64,000 nt of DNA from CAZSSM01 sp964609385 (GCA_964609385.1 CAZSSM010000006.1:62001-126000), one strand, 5' to 3'; counted from the first letter of the stretch, positions 18,227-26,903 are shown. Made by a program: numbers and translations. The notes: generated by a model from the letters alone, not told the origin.

Positions 18227-19021
18227 TTAGCCGGCGTCGGTCGACTCGGTTGCACCGGAGCCGACCAGGTCAGCCGGAACGTTGGGCTCGAGATCATCCT
18301 CCTCGGAGGCGTGCAGAGCTTGGATCGCCTCGTCGATATCGTCGGTGTCGGTGACGATAACGCCGTCGCGAAGCACAAGTTTGCGACGCGCGTGTCGAGC
18401 CACGGCTTGATCGTGGGTCACCAGAATGATCGTCAGGCCGACGGCCCGGTTGAGTTCGCCAAAGAGGGCCATCACCTCGCGGCTGGTCCGACTGTCGAGG
18501 TTCCCGGTCGGCTCGTCGCCCATCAGGATCGAAGGGTCGTTGGACAAGGCCCGCGCGATCGCCACGCGCTGTTGTTGGCCTCCAGAGAGTTGACCGGGAT
18601 GGTGGTCGAGCCGTTCGCCCAAGCCGACCTTGCCCAGCAGATCGATGGCGCGTCGTCGACGCTCACGGCCAGCGTGCTTACCCCCGTAGAGCATCGGTAG
18701 CTCGACGTTCTCGATCGCCGAGGTCCGGTTGAGCAGGTTGAAGTTCTGGAAGACAAAACCGATCTGGTGGTTCCGGATCTTCGCCCGCGCATTCCTCGAC
18801 ATCGTGGCCACCTCGACTCCGTCGAGCTGGTAGCTGCCTGTGGTCGGACGGTCCAGGCAGCCCAACGTGTTCATCAACGTCGATTTGCCCGAACCCGACG
18901 GCCCCATTAGGGCCACGTACTCGCCCCGCTCGATCGTCAGGCTGATCTCGCGGAGCGCATGGACCTGAACCTCGCCCAGATCATAGGTCTTGCAGATGTT
19001 GCGGAGTTCGATGAGCGCCAT
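18227..19021 (-). CDS. LolD/MacB-type ABC transporter ATP-binding protein (copy 1)
   Basis: This 264-residue ABC ATPase has all core motifs: Walker A GPSGSGKST, Q-loop FVFQNFNLL, signature LSGGQQQR, Walker B ILMGDEPTGNLD and H-loop THDQAVA. The sequence around them (CKTYDLGEVQVHALREISL, GCLDRPTTG) is typical of the MacB/LolD/FtsE group, which drive lipoprotein release or mechanotransmission-type export. About 35 extra acidic residues follow the ATPase domain. The ATG at 19021 matches the family start; the frame remains open upstream but encodes no conserved residues. It is transcribed toward the TolC-like gene, so the two probably act in one export system, but no FtsX-like permease gene is next to them. 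Confidence 0.93.
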   Translation of the reverse strand: MALIELRNICKTYDLGEVQVHALREISLTIERGEYVALMGPSGSGKSTLMNTLGCLDRPTTGSYQLDGVEVATMSRNARAKIRNHQIGFVFQNFNLLNRTSAIENVELPMLYGGKHAGRERRRRAIDLLGKVGLGERLDHHPGQLSGGQQQRVAIARALSNDPSILMGDEPTGNLDSRTSREVMALFGELNRAVGLTIILVTHDQAVARHARRKLVLRDGVIVTDTDDIDEAIQALHASEEDDLEPNVPADLVGSGATESTDAG

Positions 19022-19361
19022 GACAGGTCCTCGAGGCAGATGATCGATGCGGGCTTCGGTTCGTTTTGTAGAGTAACGACCTACCCCTCGGGATGTCCTC
19101 AGGTTTCGACGATTCCCCGAAATACGACCGCGTTCGTTGATGTCGCGGCGCGTCATCGGAACGGCGAACACATCCCATCTACAGAGCGGACTTGGAATCG
19201 GGCACCGTTGACTGAACGAGCCGAACATTGAAATCTGGGCGAACCTGAAGGGCATTTCCTGTGACTTCATGATCGGGATCGCAGATCGATCCATCATGAG
19301 ACCGGACCCGTCATGAGTCCCGATTTTTAATCACCGTAGTTTTTCTTGGTTCACGAGACTT
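19022..19361. other. Regulatory gap upstream of ABC ATPase copy 1
   Basis: This 340-bp non-coding stretch lies inside the duplicated unit, between the minus-strand ABC ATPase gene and the plus-strand PcfJ-like 5' fragment. It should carry promoters for both directions. The right part is more AT-rich (CCGATTTTTAATCACCG, then TAGTTTTTCTTGG). No specific operator was recognised. Confidence 0.45.
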
Positions 19362-19553
19362 ATGGGGTTGAGGAGTACAAATCGGGTCCGACATGGTCCG
19401 CCGTCGCGGTATCGGGGCCCACGTCGCGGCGATCGGAAATCGGAGATCCGCCAGTTTCAGTCGGTCGTCCCCTTCGAGGCGATCACCAAGCGGCCCGAAC
19501 AGTGGCCACGCTGGTGGAACATGTCTACCGACGCGTCCGGTGTACCCTGGTGA
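19362..19553 (+). pseudogene. Truncated 5' copy of the PcfJ-like gene at the duplication junction
   Basis: The first 55 codons, through WNMSTDA, are identical to the start of the PcfJ-like gene at 23055. At 19528 the frame crosses the internal junction of the tandem duplication, continues for a few unrelated codons (SGVPW) and stops. It lacks the whole conserved C-terminal domain and is best regarded as a remnant created by the duplication. If expressed it would give a 63-residue peptide. Confidence 0.75.
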
Positions 19554-19623
19554 TCCTCCGTGGTCAACGCTCGACGACGTGACGGTCGCAGACCGGGATC
19601 CCGATGGTGGATCGCCCCAACTC

Positions 19624-21753
19624 TCAAGGACGACTGGGCCGCAACGTATCTATGTTCGATCTCACACGATGCGCTTTGGGTTCGATCCCGATCCCGAGCA
19701 GTCCGGATGGGGTGACCCCCAGGTCGTGCGGGGGGGTCAAGGCTTGGCGGTCCAACTCGAGGGGTTCGGGAAGAGCGGGGGGCTCGACGTTGGGGTCGAG
19801 CGGATCGGGCGATGGCGAGAGGGGATCGTCTGGAAAATCGGGATCGAAGTCCATCTCGAAGTCGAGGGGAAGGTCGGGGAGTCGGTCCTCGGGCCGTCGA
19901 CTGATATCAGGCGGGGTTAGGTCGAATGATTCCTCGGCCGGCTCATCCGATCGCCAGTAGACGTCCTTGTTCGGCGTCGAGGAGACCTGCAAGGGGTAGG
20001 CGGCCCGGTGGTGGAGGAGCTTGCCCCAAGGACCGACCGAGCCGTACTGCTCCTCGAAGAAGGCCACGCCGTGGACATCGAGTATGACGCCCAGTTCACG
20101 CTGAAGGTTGGCCAGGCTGGTGTTGTACGAGGTCAGAGCTTGGGCCTCGGCGCTGACGGCATTGCCCCAGTCGGAGATCGCCTGCAGGACGTTGAGGTAG
20201 ATCTGAGCTGGACCCAGGCCGACCTGGTAGTTGCTGAACTGCACGTCGAGGTTGTCCAAGGCCGCCTGACGCGCCTCCTGGAAGGCCTGGTATTGCTGAT
20301 AATTCAAGGCGAGCGTCCGGAGGTTGGTCGCGAGGTCGTGCGCGACGACGTGCAACCCTTGCTGGAGGTTGGCCCGCGAGCGGTAGAGCAGGAGTTCCTG
20401 CTGGCGGAACTGCGCGCGGGTCAACCGCTGACCGAGTGGGACCGAGTAGTTCAAGCCGATCGACCAGTCGGTGAACTGGCTGGGATCGGAGCTGAGGAAG
20501 AACCGCTCGGGCTGGCCGGTCCGCCCCCCGATGTCGTTCCAACGGTACAGGCCGGTCAGATCGAGGCGCGGCAGGATCAGGTTGCCGGCCTGGACCAGTC
20601 GGGTCTGCTCGACCTGGATGGCCAGCTTGAGTTGGATCAGGTCGGGGCGGTTCCGCTCGGCGATCCGGACCAGGTCGGTCCATTCGTATTGGGTCCGACT
20701 CGTGTCGGGCGGGGAGATCGGCACCAACCGTTGCTCGCCGTACGGGGGCAAGCCGAGGATATTGCGTAGGGCGGCCTCGGACTGGAGCACGTTGGCGCGG
20801 GAGCCGATCAGGGTGGCGCGGAAGGTGGCCAACGAGCTGCGGGCCAACGCCACATCGCCGCGAGCCCCCAAGCCGCTCCGCAAGACCGCCTCGGCCCGGT
20901 CCAGCGTGATCTCCAACTGGTTGACCTGCTGCTGACGCGCCCAGAGATCGGTCCTGGCAAAAACCAGGTTCCAGTAGGCCTCAACAACGCCTCGGACCAA
21001 CTCCTGGACGCTGTCCTCGAGCTGGTAGACCGACTGCTCGGTGCTGATCGCGGCGATCTGAATCGGCGCCAGGTTGAAAGCCAGGCCGGCCCCTTGGAGC
21101 AACGGTTGGGTGTAGCTGAGCGAGACCTGCGAGTTGATCAGGGGGTTCAACGGCAAGCCCACGGCATCGGAGAGGGTGGAGATCTGGTTGACCGAGACGT
21201 TCAGGCTGGAGAGACCGCCGACGAGATTCTGTTTGCTCAAAGCGGTGCTGAAGAGGTAGGTGTCACTCAACGTCCCGCCAATGACCGTCCGGAGCGGGGC
21301 AGTGGGGTCGATGAAGCCGGCCGGTGTATCGAGCCGTGACCATGTGTTGTCCAGGGCTAGATTGGGATCGAACGTCGCTTGGGCCTGGTCGATCAGGGTG
21401 TTGGTGCTGGCCGGATCGAACCGAGTCAAACCGCTGGAGACGGCGCCGACGCCCGTGAAGACCCGGACCACCTGCGAGTTCTTCAAGGCGATCCGCAAGG
21501 CCTGATCGAGCGAGAGGTAGAGCGGTTCGAGATCGTTCTGCGGATCATCGACGGTACGCGGTGGTCGGAGCGTCGGGATCGGTGTTGAGGGCAAAGCCTC
21601 GGGCGGTCGGACCCGGATCCGACGCTGTTCGGGCAGGAGGTTCGGCACGGGGATCGACCGCGCGTCGCGTTGGGGGGTGGGAGGCGCCGAGGCGATGGCC
21701 AGCAACGCCCAGACAAGCCCTACGAGCGTCCCCCAGTTCCATCTCGATATCAT
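19624..21753 (-). CDS. TolC-family outer membrane efflux protein (copy 2)
   Basis: The 709-residue product is identical to that of the gene at 15931-18060, including the signal segment, both OEP repeats and the Pro/Asp-rich C-terminal tail. It lies downstream of its own copy of the ABC ATPase gene, with the same 166-bp spacing. Its downstream side runs into copy 1, at the internal junction, and not into the dienelactone hydrolase-type gene. Confidence 0.9.
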   Translation of the reverse strand: MISRWNWGTLVGLVWALLAIASAPPTPQRDARSIPVPNLLPEQRRIRVRPPEALPSTPIPTLRPPRTVDDPQNDLEPLYLSLDQALRIALKNSQVVRVFTGVGAVSSGLTRFDPASTNTLIDQAQATFDPNLALDNTWSRLDTPAGFIDPTAPLRTVIGGTLSDTYLFSTALSKQNLVGGLSSLNVSVNQISTLSDAVGLPLNPLINSQVSLSYTQPLLQGAGLAFNLAPIQIAAISTEQSVYQLEDSVQELVRGVVEAYWNLVFARTDLWARQQQVNQLEITLDRAEAVLRSGLGARGDVALARSSLATFRATLIGSRANVLQSEAALRNILGLPPYGEQRLVPISPPDTSRTQYEWTDLVRIAERNRPDLIQLKLAIQVEQTRLVQAGNLILPRLDLTGLYRWNDIGGRTGQPERFFLSSDPSQFTDWSIGLNYSVPLGQRLTRAQFRQQELLLYRSRANLQQGLHVVAHDLATNLRTLALNYQQYQAFQEARQAALDNLDVQFSNYQVGLGPAQIYLNVLQAISDWGNAVSAEAQALTSYNTSLANLQRELGVILDVHGVAFFEEQYGSVGPWGKLLHHRAAYPLQVSSTPNKDVYWRSDEPAEESFDLTPPDISRRPEDRLPDLPLDFEMDFDPDFPDDPLSPSPDPLDPNVEPPALPEPLELDRQALTPPHDLGVTPSGLLGIGIEPKAHRVRSNIDTLRPSRP

Positions 21754-21919
21754 CGTCGGCGGCCCCCGAACCCTTAAGCGACACGAGAGGTCCTTCTCTC
21801 ACCGCTTTTGAGGATCGACGCGAACGCAACGATTCCTTCAACGATTCGCGCGATTTTGCGACTACTCATCGAGGGGGGCGATTCGCGACGATCCGATGGA
21901 CGCGGAAGATCGGTCGAGC

Positions 21920-22714
21920 TTAGCCGGCGTCGGTCGACTCGGTTGCACCGGAGCCGACCAGGTCAGCCGGAACGTTGGGCTCGAGATCATCCTCCTCGGA
22001 GGCGTGCAGAGCTTGGATCGCCTCGTCGATATCGTCGGTGTCGGTGACGATAACGCCGTCGCGAAGCACAAGTTTGCGACGCGCGTGTCGAGCCACGGCT
22101 TGATCGTGGGTCACCAGAATGATCGTCAGGCCGACGGCCCGGTTGAGTTCGCCAAAGAGGGCCATCACCTCGCGGCTGGTCCGACTGTCGAGGTTCCCGG
22201 TCGGCTCGTCGCCCATCAGGATCGAAGGGTCGTTGGACAAGGCCCGCGCGATCGCCACGCGCTGTTGTTGGCCTCCAGAGAGTTGACCGGGATGGTGGTC
22301 GAGCCGTTCGCCCAAGCCGACCTTGCCCAGCAGATCGATGGCGCGTCGTCGACGCTCACGGCCAGCGTGCTTACCCCCGTAGAGCATCGGTAGCTCGACG
22401 TTCTCGATCGCCGAGGTCCGGTTGAGCAGGTTGAAGTTCTGGAAGACAAAACCGATCTGGTGGTTCCGGATCTTCGCCCGCGCATTCCTCGACATCGTGG
22501 CCACCTCGACTCCGTCGAGCTGGTAGCTGCCTGTGGTCGGACGGTCCAGGCAGCCCAACGTGTTCATCAACGTCGATTTGCCCGAACCCGACGGCCCCAT
22601 TAGGGCCACGTACTCGCCCCGCTCGATCGTCAGGCTGATCTCGCGGAGCGCATGGACCTGAACCTCGCCCAGATCATAGGTCTTGCAGATGTTGCGGAGT
22701 TCGATGAGCGCCAT
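21920..22714 (-). CDS. LolD/MacB-type ABC transporter ATP-binding protein (copy 2)
   Basis: The 264-residue product is identical to that of the gene at 18227-19021, with intact Walker A, signature, Walker B and H-loop motifs. Its upstream region is also identical, so both copies should be expressed the same way. This copy keeps the native relationship to the intact PcfJ-like gene, from which it is divergently transcribed. Confidence 0.93.
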   Translation of the reverse strand: MALIELRNICKTYDLGEVQVHALREISLTIERGEYVALMGPSGSGKSTLMNTLGCLDRPTTGSYQLDGVEVATMSRNARAKIRNHQIGFVFQNFNLLNRTSAIENVELPMLYGGKHAGRERRRRAIDLLGKVGLGERLDHHPGQLSGGQQQRVAIARALSNDPSILMGDEPTGNLDSRTSREVMALFGELNRAVGLTIILVTHDQAVARHARRKLVLRDGVIVTDTDDIDEAIQALHASEEDDLEPNVPADLVGSGATESTDAG

Positions 22715-23054
22715 GACAGGTCCTCGAGGCAGATGATCGATGCGGGCTTCGGTTCGTTTTGTAGAGTAACGACCTACCCCTCGGGATGTCCTCAGGTTTC
22801 GACGATTCCCCGAAATACGACCGCGTTCGTTGATGTCGCGGCGCGTCATCGGAACGGCGAACACATCCCATCTACAGAGCGGACTTGGAATCGGGCACCG
22901 TTGACTGAACGAGCCGAACATTGAAATCTGGGCGAACCTGAAGGGCATTTCCTGTGACTTCATGATCGGGATCGCAGATCGATCCATCATGAGACCGGAC
23001 CCGTCATGAGTCCCGATTTTTAATCACCGTAGTTTTTCTTGGTTCACGAGACTT
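22715..23054. other. Divergent gap between ABC ATPase copy 2 and the PcfJ-like gene
   Basis: This 340-bp stretch is identical to 19022-19361 and holds the promoters of two divergent genes. No operator or RNA element was recognised. The ribosome binding site before the PcfJ-like ATG is weak. Confidence 0.45.
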
Positions 23055-24518
23055 ATGGGGTTGAGGAGTACAAATCGGGTCCGACATGGTCCGCCGTCGC
23101 GGTATCGGGGCCCACGTCGCGGCGATCGGAAATCGGAGATCCGCCAGTTTCAGTCGGTCGTCCCCTTCGAGGCGATCACCAAGCGGCCCGAACAGTGGCC
23201 ACGCTGGTGGAACATGTCTACCGACGCGCGGAAGGAATCGACCCTTCGGATGGCCCGGATCGTCGACCCCAAGCAACGAGAGGGGAACCGGCTCGATCCC
23301 TGGACGCGGCGGCTCGCCCAGATGTACGACAGGCTGGGTCGGACGACGCGACCAATGCTCGCCAGACTGATCGCCCGACTCTTCTGGGCCGGCTCACTGG
23401 CCACCCTGACGCGTCGGACCGGCACGCTCAATCCGTACGAGCGCCGCGAGTTCGATTCGCTGGGGGCACTCCGCTTGATCGTCGAGCATGCCAAGGACTG
23501 GATCCGCGACCCAGACGACTGGCTTCCCGAGAGCGACCCGCAACGCCTGGAGATTCGAGGCCTGGTCCGCTTTCTCCTGGCCCGCTTTGAGGTGCCCGAC
23601 TACTTCGAGAACGTTTGGTTCGGGGGGTACGAAACGCGGCAAATCCAAGTCTCACGAAGCTGGTACGTTCATGTGGCCCAGGGCAAGAACTGGCGGGACG
23701 CGGAGGGCGTCCCGATCCCGTTGAGCCGCAAGGAGGTGCATCACGCGCTCCAGGCCAGCCGCGTTCGCGACCCGTGGTCGGCGATCCGCTGGGGACAGGT
23801 CCGCCAACTCGGCGGCTCACGCGCCCTGGCCAAGAAGGTCGCCGACTCAATGCTCGGTCACGACTACGCCGAGCCTCATGTCGAAGCTTTCCGGCTGGCC
23901 ATCCTCCGCTACCTGATCCGCTATGAGGCGATTCAGAACGGCGACCTCGACCGGTTGATCAAGTTTTTGGAGGCCGAGAAGTTCGGGCAGATCATCACCG
24001 ACGACGGCCTGATCCGGATCACTCCCCGGCAGCCCGGGTTCTGCCTGCAAGGCCGCGCGCCCGAGACCCTCGTCGCGCGGGCCGACGCTTGGCACCGCAA
24101 TCTCAGCGAGGAGGAGGGCTATCCCCTCTGGGTCCGTTGGGCCAGGTCGGGCCTGGCCGAATGGAACGAGTCGTCCGAGGTCCCCGCTCACGTCTCCGAG
24201 TTGCGTCGAGGCTGGATCATCCGGGAGCTGACGCGCGTTCAGGATCTCGTCGACGAAGGCAACGCCATGGACAACTGCGTGGCCGGATACACTGGGCGCT
24301 GTCTCAAAGGCGAGAGCCGGATCTGGTCCCTGGCCTGCATCAAGGACGGCACGTTGCAGCGGTTGGTCACCTTCGAGGTCGATCCTCGAGGCAGCCAACT
24401 CGTCCAGGCCCGCGCCTCCGAGAACGAGGATCCGACACCTGAGCAGCGACGCGTCCTCGAATTTTGGGCCGCACGCGTCGGACTGACCTGTGCTGAGGGG
24501 ATCTGGACCGAATGTTGA
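23055..24518 (+). CDS. PcfJ-like protein
   Basis: This 487-residue protein ends in a PcfJ-like domain (about residues 395-485): an asparagine/cysteine motif MDNCVAGYTGRC, then IWSLACIKDG, LVTFEVDP and the closing PTPEQRRVLEFWA. PcfJ proteins were named from an enterococcal conjugative plasmid and have no established biochemical role. The rest is Arg/Trp-rich and helical, with several short repeats of the form LxRLIxRL. There is no signal or membrane segment. The start is uncertain: ATG at 23055 gives a protein-like N terminus (FQSVVPFEAITKRPEQWPRWW), and ATG at 23214 is an alternative. The first 55 codons lie inside the duplicated segment. No plasmid or conjugation genes are nearby. Confidence 0.75.
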   Translation: MGLRSTNRVRHGPPSRYRGPRRGDRKSEIRQFQSVVPFEAITKRPEQWPRWWNMSTDARKESTLRMARIVDPKQREGNRLDPWTRRLAQMYDRLGRTTRPMLARLIARLFWAGSLATLTRRTGTLNPYERREFDSLGALRLIVEHAKDWIRDPDDWLPESDPQRLEIRGLVRFLLARFEVPDYFENVWFGGYETRQIQVSRSWYVHVAQGKNWRDAEGVPIPLSRKEVHHALQASRVRDPWSAIRWGQVRQLGGSRALAKKVADSMLGHDYAEPHVEAFRLAILRYLIRYEAIQNGDLDRLIKFLEAEKFGQIITDDGLIRITPRQPGFCLQGRAPETLVARADAWHRNLSEEEGYPLWVRWARSGLAEWNESSEVPAHVSELRRGWIIRELTRVQDLVDEGNAMDNCVAGYTGRCLKGESRIWSLACIKDGTLQRLVTFEVDPRGSQLVQARASENEDPTPEQRRVLEFWAARVGLTCAEGIWTEC

Positions 24519-24624
24519 TGGCCCAAGGACATCCCGATCGATCACCGCAAGGTCGATCGGGACGCATCCAGGCCAGTCAGTGCTAACGCGTCACTTGCGT
24601 CACGACAATGATCCGTAATGAAAG

Positions 24625-25293
24625 TCAGCGCGACTCGGAGACCGGATAGGAAACCGGGGCCAAGCCGACCCCCGGTAAACCGAACTGCGGCCAGAACATC
24701 CCGACCCGACGCATGTAAGCCCGGTATTGCGGCCAGAGCGGCGACTCCTGAAACTTCCGCTCCTCCTGGATCGCCGCCATCACATAGAAGAACCCACAGA
24801 TCCCGACTGTGATCAGCAACCAAGGACGGTTCGTCGCGATCACCCCGGCCAGCCACGCGATCGAGTAGGCCAGGTAGAACGGGTGACGCGCCAACTGGTA
24901 GGGGCCGGTCGTCAGCAGCGTATCGGGGACCTTCGACGAAAAGAACAGCGCGAACTGTTTCTGACGCGCCCGGATCGTGTAGATCGTCGACCAGAACAGA
25001 ACCAGGCTGGTGCAGTAGAGCAGCGAGGCGGAGATGAAATGCATCGCGCTGCCGCGGTTGTGGTACAGGATCGCCAGGACATGCAGTGTGCCGGTCAGAT
25101 ACATGCTGGCCAAGACGCGTCGTTGATGTGGACTCATCGCTCCGTCGCGTCGAAAAAAGAACAAGGAGGCCCAGGCAAAACTCAGGAAGTTCGCCAGGGC
25201 TAGGAGCACCTCGGTGTGCTTGACGCCACGGAAGAGAAAGAATTCCGTGACGGCGGCAACGAGTAAAACATACGCCAAGAAGGCTCGAAACAT
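24625..25293 (-). CDS. Isoprenylcysteine carboxyl methyltransferase/PEMT-like membrane protein
   Basis: This 222-residue integral membrane protein has about five membrane segments. Its C-terminal part has the ICMT/PEMT-type SAM-binding pattern: GPYQLARHPFYLAYSIAWL followed by EERKFQESPLWPQYRAYMRRV. These enzymes methylate lipids or small membrane-embedded substrates in bacteria; the actual substrate is unknown. The ATG at 25293 is favoured because GGAG lies about 9 nt upstream; a GTG at 25311 would add six residues. It converges with the PcfJ-like gene. Confidence 0.8.
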   Translation of the reverse strand: MFRAFLAYVLLVAAVTEFFLFRGVKHTEVLLALANFLSFAWASLFFFRRDGAMSPHQRRVLASMYLTGTLHVLAILYHNRGSAMHFISASLLYCTSLVLFWSTIYTIRARQKQFALFFSSKVPDTLLTTGPYQLARHPFYLAYSIAWLAGVIATNRPWLLITVGICGFFYVMAAIQEERKFQESPLWPQYRAYMRRVGMFWPQFGLPGVGLAPVSYPVSESR

Positions 25294-25436
25294 TCCAACA
25301 ACTCCGTCCACTGCGTCCGCACCTCGTCTCCGGAGGGGCAGATCGGCTTGGTTACGCTGCGGTGGCGGGCTTCTACCTCAATTCCATCGGCCTGAACAGC
25401 TCAGTCTGCCAATCAAATCCCAATAATTTGGTCGGA

Positions 25437-25916
25437 TCAGCCCGGCGTTCCGAGGTCGCGGAGGATCTCCAGGATCGCCTCGCTATGGCCCTCGACCTTC
25501 ACCTTGGGCACGATCTGTGCGACCTTCCCCTCGGCGTCGATGACGAACGTGGTCCGCTCCACCCCCATGTAGCTCTTGCCGAACATCGACTTCTCTTTCC
25601 AAACTCCGTAGGCCTCGCAGACTTCGTGATCGACGTCGGCCACCAAAGTGAAGGGAAGCTCGTATTTAGCCGCGAATTTCTCGTGCGATGCCGAGTCGTC
25701 GGGGCTGACGCCGATGACCTTGGCTCCAATCGCCTCATAGTCAGCGCGGGCGTCACGGAAGGCGCAGGCTTGCTTGGTGCAGCCCGGTGTGTCGTCCTTG
25801 GGGTAGAAGTAGAGGACGACCGGTGTGCCTCGGAAGTCGTCCAAACTCACGGACGTTCCGTTCTGGTCGGGCAGATTGAAGTGGGGAGCGGGCTGTCCGA
25901 TCGATAAGGCGGGCAT
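25437..25916 (-). CDS. bcp: Thioredoxin-dependent peroxiredoxin (Bcp/PrxQ)
   Basis: This 159-residue cytosolic peroxidase reduces H2O2 and organic peroxides with thiol donors. The peroxidatic cysteine C46 and the resolving cysteine C51 are in TPGCTKQAC, the arrangement of the atypical two-Cys PrxQ group. Other family segments are GTPVVLYFYPKDDTPG, IGVSPDDSASHEKF and GVERTTFVIDAEG. The ATG at 25916 matches the family start (MPALSIGQPAPHFNLPDQ). It lies downstream of the dioxygenase gene on the same strand, with about 230 bp between. Confidence 0.95.
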   Translation of the reverse strand: MPALSIGQPAPHFNLPDQNGTSVSLDDFRGTPVVLYFYPKDDTPGCTKQACAFRDARADYEAIGAKVIGVSPDDSASHEKFAAKYELPFTLVADVDHEVCEAYGVWKEKSMFGKSYMGVERTTFVIDAEGKVAQIVPKVKVEGHSEAILEILRDLGTPG

Positions 25917-26144
25917 CTTGGGACGGTCCTGATTGGGACAGCCGACGTCGGAAGCGGAGAAGGCGCCCGACGCGCGGAGTCCGAGCCGAGGGGATCGACC
26001 CCCGATGGGTCGACGAACCTCTCGGTTGTGGCCCTCGGCGATCAGCTCGGCAAGGGACCCGGCCCGAGCGTCGTGCCAGATCACTCAGAGCGGGCCGATC
26101 GTTCGGGATCGTCGGGTTCTCACTAGCAATGGGTCACCGAATGC

Positions 26145-26903
26145 TCACCGGCGAGGGCCTCGACGACCGACGGCGCGACCTCGACCGCGCGGACCAAATC
26201 CCGGATTCTCCTCAGGGTCCTCAGGGGTCAGGCCCAGGACAATTTCGAAGTGTGCGGCGAACTGGACCAACCCGCCCTCTTCAGAAATCGCCCGGTAGTC
26301 GAGCTGAACCGCCTCGCGTGCTTTCGGGTCGCGGACTGAGCGGAGGACGAAGTCGCGATCGTTCTGTTCATGTCCCTTGATGTAGCATTGGGTCGTCAGC
26401 AGGCGTTGATCGCCCTTCTTGACGATGACGTGGATGTGAGGGGCCCTTCCGGGATAGGAGACCGGCTTGATCGTTCGGAAGTAGTAGTCGCCGGTCGAAC
26501 CGGTGAGGAACCGACCAAACCCTTGGAAGTGATCGTCGCGCTGACCGCCGTTGTTTCGGTTGGCACCTCGCGAGTGGAGGTAGGATCCCATCGCATCAGC
26601 CTGCCAGATCTCGACGGCAGCGTTGCGGATCGGTTGGCCTTGGAAGTCCAGGACACGTCCGGTCAGGTGGGTGATCTCTCCAACGGCCGGAGTCAGCGCG
26701 TCGTTGAGCACGATCAGGTCGTTGTCGGTGTCCAGCGGGAGGGTGTCGGGATAGAACGGCCCCTCGGTCTGACGTGGGGTCCGCACGCGTTCCAACTCCT
26801 CGGCGAACGCGCCGGGCACCATCCAGGCCGCTGCCCCCAATGAACCCCAGCGCAGCAAATCACGACGCGTGGCTGGTCCGTGCTTCCCTTTCCGGATCGG
26901 CAT
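26145..26903 (-). CDS. Tat-exported intradiol ring-cleavage dioxygenase
   Basis: This 252-residue protein of the protocatechuate 3,4-dioxygenase beta/catechol dioxygenase family has a twin-arginine leader (TRRDLLRWGSLGAAAWMVPGA). Recognisable family segments are TEGPFYP, the strand GRVLDFQGQPIRNAAVEIWQ with WQADAMGSY, the ligand-bearing DYYFRTIKPVSYPGRAPHIH, and TTQCYIKGH. The metal ligands expected are two Tyr (in the PFYP and DYYF regions) and two His (RAPHIH). Exported planctomycete members are common and their aromatic substrate is not known. No other aromatic-degradation gene is adjacent. The C-terminal 20 residues are Arg/Gly-rich. Confidence 0.88.
   Translation of the reverse strand: MPIRKGKHGPATRRDLLRWGSLGAAAWMVPGAFAEELERVRTPRQTEGPFYPDTLPLDTDNDLIVLNDALTPAVGEITHLTGRVLDFQGQPIRNAAVEIWQADAMGSYLHSRGANRNNGGQRDDHFQGFGRFLTGSTGDYYFRTIKPVSYPGRAPHIHVIVKKGDQRLLTTQCYIKGHEQNDRDFVLRSVRDPKAREAVQLDYRAISEEGGLVQFAAHFEIVLGLTPEDPEENPGFGPRGRGRAVGRRGPRR

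Larger units (their letters stand above)
15835..19527. repeat. Tandem duplication, copy 1 (3,693 bp)
   Basis: This segment is repeated immediately to its right (19528-23220) with a constant offset of 3,693 bp. The two encoded proteins and every shadow frame agree between copies, so the copies look identical or nearly so. The unit contains the TolC-like gene, the ABC ATPase gene, their promoter region and the first 55 codons of the PcfJ-like gene. The word CCGACGCG occurs at the left edge (15835-15842), at the internal junction (19528-19535) and at the right edge (23221-23228). Sequences diverge abruptly on both outer sides. No transposase or terminal inverted repeat is present. Confidence 0.95.
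19528..23220. repeat. Tandem duplication, copy 2 (3,693 bp)
   Basis: This is the second head-to-tail copy of the 15835-19527 unit, in the same orientation. Its right boundary falls inside the PcfJ-like gene (codon 56), which remains intact because the copy continues directly into the unique sequence. The boundary word CCGACGCG follows at 23221-23228. The absence of visible divergence means either a recent event or an assembly artefact. Confidence 0.95.

Noticed and set aside
19528..23228. Mobile element as the cause of the tandem duplication
   Set aside because: No transposase, integrase, terminal inverted repeats or target-site duplication was seen; the 8-bp word at each boundary fits recombination at microhomology.
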